Shown here in pieces: positions 6,175 through 9,979 of a DNA stretch of 9,979 bases. Both the position numbers and the translations under genes were made by a program. Source of the stretch: JAVVRI01 sp036654795 (GTDB taxonomy: Bacteria; Bacteroidota; Bacteroidia; Bacteroidales; Tannerellaceae). A model generated the notes under the pieces. It had not been told where the DNA came from, ran no database searches, and worked only from the letters and a program-made list of their open reading frames with translations. The stretch spans positions 1 to 9,979 of the forward strand of contig JAVVRI010000111.1 in assembly GCA_036654795.1 (NCBI GenBank). Direction: 5' to 3'. Position 1 is the stretch's first letter. Each line of letters opens with the position of its first letter.

Positions 6175-7125
6175 ATGTATTGGATGTATCAATCTGTTTA
6201 TTTGCTCCGTGTAATTCCCTTTTTGGGAGGATGGTTCGCAGACCGCTTGCTAGGTGATCCTGAAGGATGGTTCCACCCCATCATCTGGTTCGGAAAGGTC
6301 ATATCGAAAGGAGAAAAGGCTCTGAACAAAGAGGGTAACCGCGAATTAAAAGGCGGTCTGTTTGCTTGCGCCCTAATTCTGGCAACGTATGCCATCACAG
6401 AAGCAATGCTCCATCTGAGCTTGAACATTAACCTTCGGCTGGCAAGTGTTCTGACTGCCGTAGGCGTGTTTTACTGCCTAGCCGGAAAGACGCTTATCCG
6501 TGAGGTAAAGGCCACCTTCGAAGCAACCGACCGTAGCACCGAAGAGGGGCGCCAACAGGTTGCCCGCATCGTTGGGCGCGACACCTCTCACCTCTCGCCG
6601 CAAGAGATCAGAGCCGCCGCCCTCGAAACACTAGCCGAGAACCTGAGCGACGGTGTGGTTGCCCCCATGTTTTGGTTTGCCCTGCTGGGACTACCCGGCA
6701 TGATGGCCTATAAGATGATCAATACACTCGACTCCATGATTGGATATAAAAACGAACGTTACCTCCTGTTCGGCCACGTAGCTGCCCGATTGGATGATGC
6801 GGCAAATTATATTCCGGCACGTCTGACAGCTTTTCTGATGCTGATCGTTTCGGGTCATTGGAAAAAGCGTTCGTTTATCAGCCGCTACGGACATGCGCAC
6901 GCCAGTCCCAACTCCGGCTATCCCGAATCAGCCCTAGCCGCCATACTAAATTGTCGCTTCGGTGGCACGCACGATTACTTCGGCCAACCGGTTGAGAAAC
7001 CTTACATCGGCATCAACAACCGTCCTTTCACCACAGCAGACATGCTCGTAGCCATCCGTGTAAACAGCAACACAGAGCTTCTGATGGGCTTTATTGTCTG
7101 CCTATTCACCCTCTTATTTTATTAA
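6175..7125 (+). CDS. cbiB: Adenosylcobinamide-phosphate synthase (cobalamin biosynthesis protein CbiB/CobD)
   Basis: Integral membrane enzyme that attaches (R)-1-amino-2-propanol or its phosphate to adenosylcobyric acid, giving adenosylcobinamide (phosphate). The 316 residues fit the usual length of about 310-320. Family motifs are clear: DRLLGDPEGWFHPIIWFG (23-40), IVGRDTSHL (132-140), ETLAENLSDGVVAPMFW (151-167), MINTLDSMIGYKNERY (181-196), ARLDDAANYIPARLTA (204-219) and HASPNSGYPESALA (242-255). Several hydrophobic segments (about 8-20, 61-105, 160-178, 215-228 and 300-316) match a polytopic inner-membrane protein. An in-frame TTG at 6151 falls inside the -7 box and is rejected. ATG 6175 is used, and ATG 6184 is also possible. 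It is the first gene of the operon, followed after 26 nt by the S4-domain gene and then cobU, cobT and cobS, the enzymes acting next in the pathway. Confidence 0.95.
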   Translation: MYWMYQSVYLLRVIPFLGGWFADRLLGDPEGWFHPIIWFGKVISKGEKALNKEGNRELKGGLFACALILATYAITEAMLHLSLNINLRLASVLTAVGVFYCLAGKTLIREVKATFEATDRSTEEGRQQVARIVGRDTSHLSPQEIRAAALETLAENLSDGVVAPMFWFALLGLPGMMAYKMINTLDSMIGYKNERYLLFGHVAARLDDAANYIPARLTAFLMLIVSGHWKKRSFISRYGHAHASPNSGYPESALAAILNCRFGGTHDYFGQPVEKPYIGINNRPFTTADMLVAIRVNSNTELLMGFIVCLFTLLFY

Positions 7126-7151
7126 TAAACAAACATAACAAGTAAACAAAT

Positions 7152-8036
7152 ATGGAAGTAAGATTAAATAAACTGATTAGTGATTCCGGCCTATGCTCTC
7201 GCCGCGAAGCAGATAAATTCATCGAGATGGGACGCGTCACCGTAAACGGCCAACAACCGGAACCAGGCAAGAAGGTGGACGACACCGACATCATCCTAGT
7301 AGACGACAATCGAATCAGAGTAGGTAAAGGAGCGGAAAAAGAAAGCTTGCGCGCCGTCTCCGGCAAAGCCAAGAACCTGATATTCGGTAGCGACGGAAAG
7401 AAAAAGCCGGAAGGCTCTTTCAACGTAGCAGATGCCCATAAAGCAGACAGCCCACGCAAGGTCGACACCCGTAAGACGGATGCCTTCCGCAAAGAAGCTC
7501 CCCGTAAAGAGACGACACGCAAAAGCGACACGCAGTACAAAAGCGAAGCATCTCCTAAATTTGGCGCTACCCGCAAAGGCGAAGCCCCACGCAAAGACGA
7601 AGTAACCTACACCTCCACCGAAGGTAACCGGCATACAGCAGGCACCGGAAAAGACGAGCTGCGCAGAACAAACGCCCCATACAAAAAGAGCGCCCGCAAC
7701 GTCTTCCCTGCCGGAGCAGAAACATTCGATGAAACAAAAGGCGGAAACAAACGTGCCAAATATGGAACATATAACAAATACGCTGCCGCCCGCAAAGCCG
7801 GAACCGCCAACAGCGGAGAAAGTAAATCGAGACGCGACGCAAAAGAGGCTTCCGAATACGCACAAGCCATGAAGGATGCCCGAAATCCGAAGTTTGGCAA
7901 ATCGCTCAGCCGCTCAGCCGTAGCACAACGTATAGCCGCCGCGCCTAAGTCGGCTGCACTGCGCAAGACGAGCAAGAACAACCCGGTAAACAGAGCGAAA
8001 TATACCTCCAACCGTAACAAGGCGAAAGGCGAATAA
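7152..8036 (+). CDS. S4-domain RNA-binding protein with long basic repetitive tail, no catalytic domain
   Basis: Product of 294 residues. Residues 1-57 (VRLNKLISDSGLCSRREADK, then FIEMGRVTVNGQQPEPGKKV) are an S4 RNA-binding domain very like the N-terminus of RluF/RluB-type 23S rRNA pseudouridine synthases. Such enzymes then carry a pseudouridine synthase domain of about 170 residues with a GRLD active-site motif. Here that domain is absent, and residues about 58-294 are low-complexity sequence rich in Lys, Arg, Ala, Ser and Thr, including x-R-K pentads at 101-149. The tail is probably disordered and binds RNA or ribosomes electrostatically. Start: ATG behind an A-rich leader, 26 nt after cbiB; cobU begins 11 nt after the stop, so it is presumably co-transcribed. 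Nothing in its sequence ties it to cobalamin. It may be an S4 protein acting on rRNA or ribosome assembly, or a catalytically degenerate RluF paralogue. The S4 call is firm; the function is unknown. Confidence 0.85.
   Translation: MEVRLNKLISDSGLCSRREADKFIEMGRVTVNGQQPEPGKKVDDTDIILVDDNRIRVGKGAEKESLRAVSGKAKNLIFGSDGKKKPEGSFNVADAHKADSPRKVDTRKTDAFRKEAPRKETTRKSDTQYKSEASPKFGATRKGEAPRKDEVTYTSTEGNRHTAGTGKDELRRTNAPYKKSARNVFPAGAETFDETKGGNKRAKYGTYNKYAAARKAGTANSGESKSRRDAKEASEYAQAMKDARNPKFGKSLSRSAVAQRIAAAPKSAALRKTSKNNPVNRAKYTSNRNKAKGE
7452..7598 (+). repeat. Degenerate repeat encoding x-R-K-x-(D/E/T) pentads
   Basis: Residues 101-149 of the S4 protein contain PRKVD, TRKTD, FRKEA, PRKET, TRKSD and, after an interruption, TRKGE and PRKDE. 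The units are about 15 nt each, with mixed codons (CGC/CGT, AAG/AAA). The period is clear in protein but eroded in DNA, so the array is old or held by selection for charge pattern rather than newly expanded. Confidence 0.6.
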
Positions 8037-8047
8037 CGATCAGGGCT

Positions 8048-8563
8048 ATGAGCAAACAGATTATATTGATTACCGGCGGACAGCGTTCCGGCAAAAGCGG
8101 ATACGCCCAACGCTTGGCACTGTCACTGACCACGCAGCCGGTCTACCTGGCCACCTCGCGCGTATGGGACGATGAATATCGCCTGCGCATCGAGCGCCAC
8201 AAGCGTGACCGCGGACCGGAATGGACGAACATAGAAGAAGAGAAACTACTCAGCCGCCACGACCTAAATGGGCGCGTGGTGGTCATCGACTGTGTCACCC
8301 TATGGGGCACAAACTTCTTTTTCGACAACAATGGAGACGTAGCACGCTCGCTAAGCGAACTGAAAACCGAGTTCGAACGCCTCACGGCGCAAGACGCCTA
8401 CCTGATCTTCGTCACAAACGAGATCGGACAAGGAGGCGTCTCTCCGGACGAAACACAACGTAAATTCACCGACTTGCAGGGATGGCTCAACCAACACATC
8501 GCCTCCCGCGCAGACCAAGTCATACTGATGGTCAGCGGAATCCCGTTAAAGATTAAAGAATAA
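8048..8563 (+). CDS. cobU: Bifunctional adenosylcobinamide kinase / adenosylcobinamide-phosphate guanylyltransferase
   Basis: Cytoplasmic enzyme that phosphorylates adenosylcobinamide and transfers GMP from GTP to give adenosylcobinamide-GDP, the substrate of CobS. The 171 residues fit the family (Salmonella CobU is about 180). The P-loop GGQRSGKS is at 10-17. LATSRVWDDE at 34-43 matches the family's LATS..DDE segment. RIERHKRDRGPEW at 47-59 contains H51, which aligns with the histidine guanylylated in Salmonella CobU (H46). VTNEIGQGGVSP (122-133) and the C-terminal VSGIPLKIK (162-170) are also typical. The ATG lies 11 nt after the S4-gene stop, and cobT starts 18 nt downstream. All key residues appear present, so it should be active. 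Confidence 0.96.
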   Translation: MSKQIILITGGQRSGKSGYAQRLALSLTTQPVYLATSRVWDDEYRLRIERHKRDRGPEWTNIEEEKLLSRHDLNGRVVVIDCVTLWGTNFFFDNNGDVARSLSELKTEFERLTAQDAYLIFVTNEIGQGGVSPDETQRKFTDLQGWLNQHIASRADQVILMVSGIPLKIKE

Positions 8564-8581
8564 CGATACTGAAAAAAGACA

Positions 8582-9619
8582 ATGATTACATTCAACATCC
8601 AAACGCCCGACAATGCCATCGCAGTCGCCTTGCAGGACAAAATAAACAACCTGACCAAACCGAAAGGCTCGTTAGGAACATTGGAAACACTCGCGCTGCA
8701 AATCGGCCTGATCCAGCAAACACTCTCACCGGAACTACACCATCCCTGTAACGTCATCTTCGCTGCCGACCACGGCATCGCCGATGAAGGCGTCAGCCAG
8801 TCACCCAAAGAGGTGACGCGCCAAGTCATCCATAATTTCCTGAACGGCGGAGCAGGCATCTGCTTCCTATCCGAACAACATGGCTTTACGCTTAAAATCG
8901 TAGACGGCGGAGTAGACTTCGACTTCCCTCCTATCCCACAACTCATCGACCGGAAGATCAGAAAAGGAACACGCAACTTCCTCCACGAAGCCGCCATGAC
9001 GCAAGAAGAATGGGACAAGGCTATACAAATAGGGGCGGAAATCGTTTCCAACTGTTATGCCGAAGGCTGCAATGTGATCAGCTTTGGCGAAATGGGAATT
9101 GGAAACACCTCCACCTCTAGTATGTGGATGACTTGCCTAACCGGCATTCCACTCATCGAATGCGTTGGTGCCGGTAGCGGACTAAATACGGAGGGCGTCA
9201 AGCATAAATATAAGGTATTAAAAGCAGCCCTTGATAACTATACCGGAGGATGCAATGCCGCGGAAGTAACACGCTACTTCGGAGGTATCGAAATGGTCAT
9301 GGCCGTAGGCGGAATGCTGCGGGCAGCGGAGTTAAAGATGATCATCCTCGTGGATGGCTTTATTATGACCAATTGTGTACTAGCCGCGTCGCAGCTCAAT
9401 CCCGCCATGTTGCCCTATTGCGTCTTTGGTCATTGCGGAGACGAATCCGGACACAAGCGGGTACTGGATGTGCTCCATGCCGAACCGCTACTCAATCTGG
9501 GGCTTCGCCTAGGAGAAGGTTCGGGCGCCGTTTGCGCTTACCCGATTGTAGAATCAGCCGTATGGATGATCAACCGGATGCACAGTTTCCAACAGGCCGC
9601 TATCACTAAATACTTCTGA
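8582..9619 (+). CDS. cobT: Nicotinate-nucleotide--dimethylbenzimidazole phosphoribosyltransferase
   Basis: Makes alpha-ribazole 5'-phosphate from a lower-ligand base (5,6-dimethylbenzimidazole or another benzimidazole/purine) and nicotinate mononucleotide, for nucleotide-loop assembly. The 345 residues are close to the usual 350. Motifs visible: LTKPKGSLG (24-32), VIFAADHGIADEGVS (58-72), the glycine-rich ISFGEMGIGNTSTSS (166-180), VGAGSGLN (195-202), and GLRLGEGSGA (307-316). E312 of the last corresponds to the catalytic glutamate of the Salmonella enzyme. Chemical specificity for the lower base cannot be read from the sequence. The start ATG follows cobU by 18 nt; cobS follows after only 2 nt, indicating tight coupling. 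Confidence 0.97.
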   Translation: MITFNIQTPDNAIAVALQDKINNLTKPKGSLGTLETLALQIGLIQQTLSPELHHPCNVIFAADHGIADEGVSQSPKEVTRQVIHNFLNGGAGICFLSEQHGFTLKIVDGGVDFDFPPIPQLIDRKIRKGTRNFLHEAAMTQEEWDKAIQIGAEIVSNCYAEGCNVISFGEMGIGNTSTSSMWMTCLTGIPLIECVGAGSGLNTEGVKHKYKVLKAALDNYTGGCNAAEVTRYFGGIEMVMAVGGMLRAAELKMIILVDGFIMTNCVLAASQLNPAMLPYCVFGHCGDESGHKRVLDVLHAEPLLNLGLRLGEGSGAVCAYPIVESAVWMINRMHSFQQAAITKYF

Positions 9620-9621
9620 TA

Positions 9622-9979
9622 ATGCTACGGATACTAGCTGCCTTGATGTTCTTTACACGGCTTCCCTTTTGGCGACTGGCGGATGTACCGGCCGCCTGCT
9701 TTAAAAACATTGTCAGCCATTGGGCAATGACCGGATGGCTGACCGCAGGCATCTCGGTGATGGTGCTTTACGCCACGTCGCTCATTCTGCCTGTCCATGT
9801 GGCGCTACTGCTGGCTATGCTTGCCCGGCTGCTCGTCACCGGTTGCCTGCACGAAGACGGATTGGCCGATTTTATAGATGGCTTCGGAGGAGGCAATAGT
9901 CGCGAACGGATTCTCTCCATTATGAAGGATTCGCATATCGGCAGCTACGGAGTGATAGGTCTGATCTTCTATTTTGGCT
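9622..9979 (+). CDS. cobS: Adenosylcobinamide-GDP ribazoletransferase (cobalamin synthase), 5' part only
   Basis: Membrane enzyme that joins adenosylcobinamide-GDP with alpha-ribazole (phosphate) to finish adenosylcobalamin. The first 119 codons are in the window, about half of a typical 250-residue protein; the frame is open at the right edge. The N-terminus (MLRILAALMFFTRLPFWRL) has the family's TRLP signature. Hydrophobic segments lie at about 36-56 and 57-75. The active-site stretch LHEDGLADFIDGFGGG (76-91) and the following IMKDSHIGSYGVIGL (100-114) are diagnostic, with the acidic residues that bind metal/GDP intact. The ATG is 2 nt after the cobT stop, so it is translated as part of the same operon. 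An alpha-ribazole phosphatase (cobC) could follow outside the window. Confidence 0.95.
   Translation, partial: MLRILAALMFFTRLPFWRLADVPAACFKNIVSHWAMTGWLTAGISVMVLYATSLILPVHVALLLAMLARLLVTGCLHEDGLADFIDGFGGGNSRERILSIMKDSHIGSYGVIGLIFYFG

Noticed and set aside
7326..8036. Frameshifted or decayed pseudouridine synthase domain after the S4 domain
   Set aside because: I found no GRLD-type active-site motif or synthase-like segments in any plus-strand frame; the tail reads as one intact low-complexity ORF.
7106..8110. Several long minus-strand ORFs opposite the S4 gene
   Set aside because: They are Cys/Arg/Phe/Leu-rich shadows of the Lys/Arg/Ala-rich S4 tail, with no domain, no promoter and mutual overlap.

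Overview
The window looks like chromosomal DNA from a member of the Bacteroidales (Bacteroides/Parabacteroides-like). The case rests on three things. Three gene starts sit just downstream of boxes matching the Bacteroidetes -7 consensus TAnnTTTG. The mRNA leaders are short and mostly lack Shine-Dalgarno sequences. The protein content is typical of the group: an HU-CCDC81/SPOR fusion, a PIF1-like helicase with TPRs, an Rpn/PD-(D/E)XK protein with GLA repeats, and a three-domain calcineurin-like phosphoesterase. Species cannot be read from the sequence.

Left part (1-2850). A short coding-like remnant with an in-frame stop enters from the left edge. It is followed by about 160 bp of non-coding DNA holding a 12-bp inverted repeat. 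Next comes a secreted metallophosphoesterase on the minus strand, then an Rpn-family nuclease/transposase-like protein, also on the minus strand. A 17-bp perfect inverted repeat (144-160 and 1839-1855) flanks the phosphoesterase gene and is the least explained structure here.

Middle part (2968-6024, minus strand). Two genes look like an operon: a membrane-anchored HU-CCDC81/SPOR protein, then a PIF1-type helicase with C-terminal TPRs. The helicase starts at GTG, 15 nt after the SPOR stop, behind a GGAGG that abuts the stop codon.

Right part (6175-9979, plus strand). This is a tight cobalamin operon for the late, nucleotide-loop steps: cbiB, an S4-domain gene, cobU, cobT and cobS (cobS is cut by the right edge). 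CbiB attaches the aminopropanol arm, CobU activates adenosylcobinamide to its GDP form, CobT makes alpha-ribazole phosphate, and CobS joins the two. The gene between cbiB and cobU is out of place: its N-terminus looks like the S4 domain of an RluF-type pseudouridine synthase, but the catalytic domain is replaced by about 235 residues of basic, repetitive, probably disordered sequence. The SPOR/helicase and cobalamin operons diverge from a 150-bp region with a -7-like box for each direction and no room for a cobalamin riboswitch in the predicted leader.

I see no rRNA, tRNA, CRISPR array, complete IS or prophage. I did not find a convincing new multi-gene system. The best leads are the catalytic-domain-less S4 protein in the B12 operon and the inverted repeats around the phosphoesterase.
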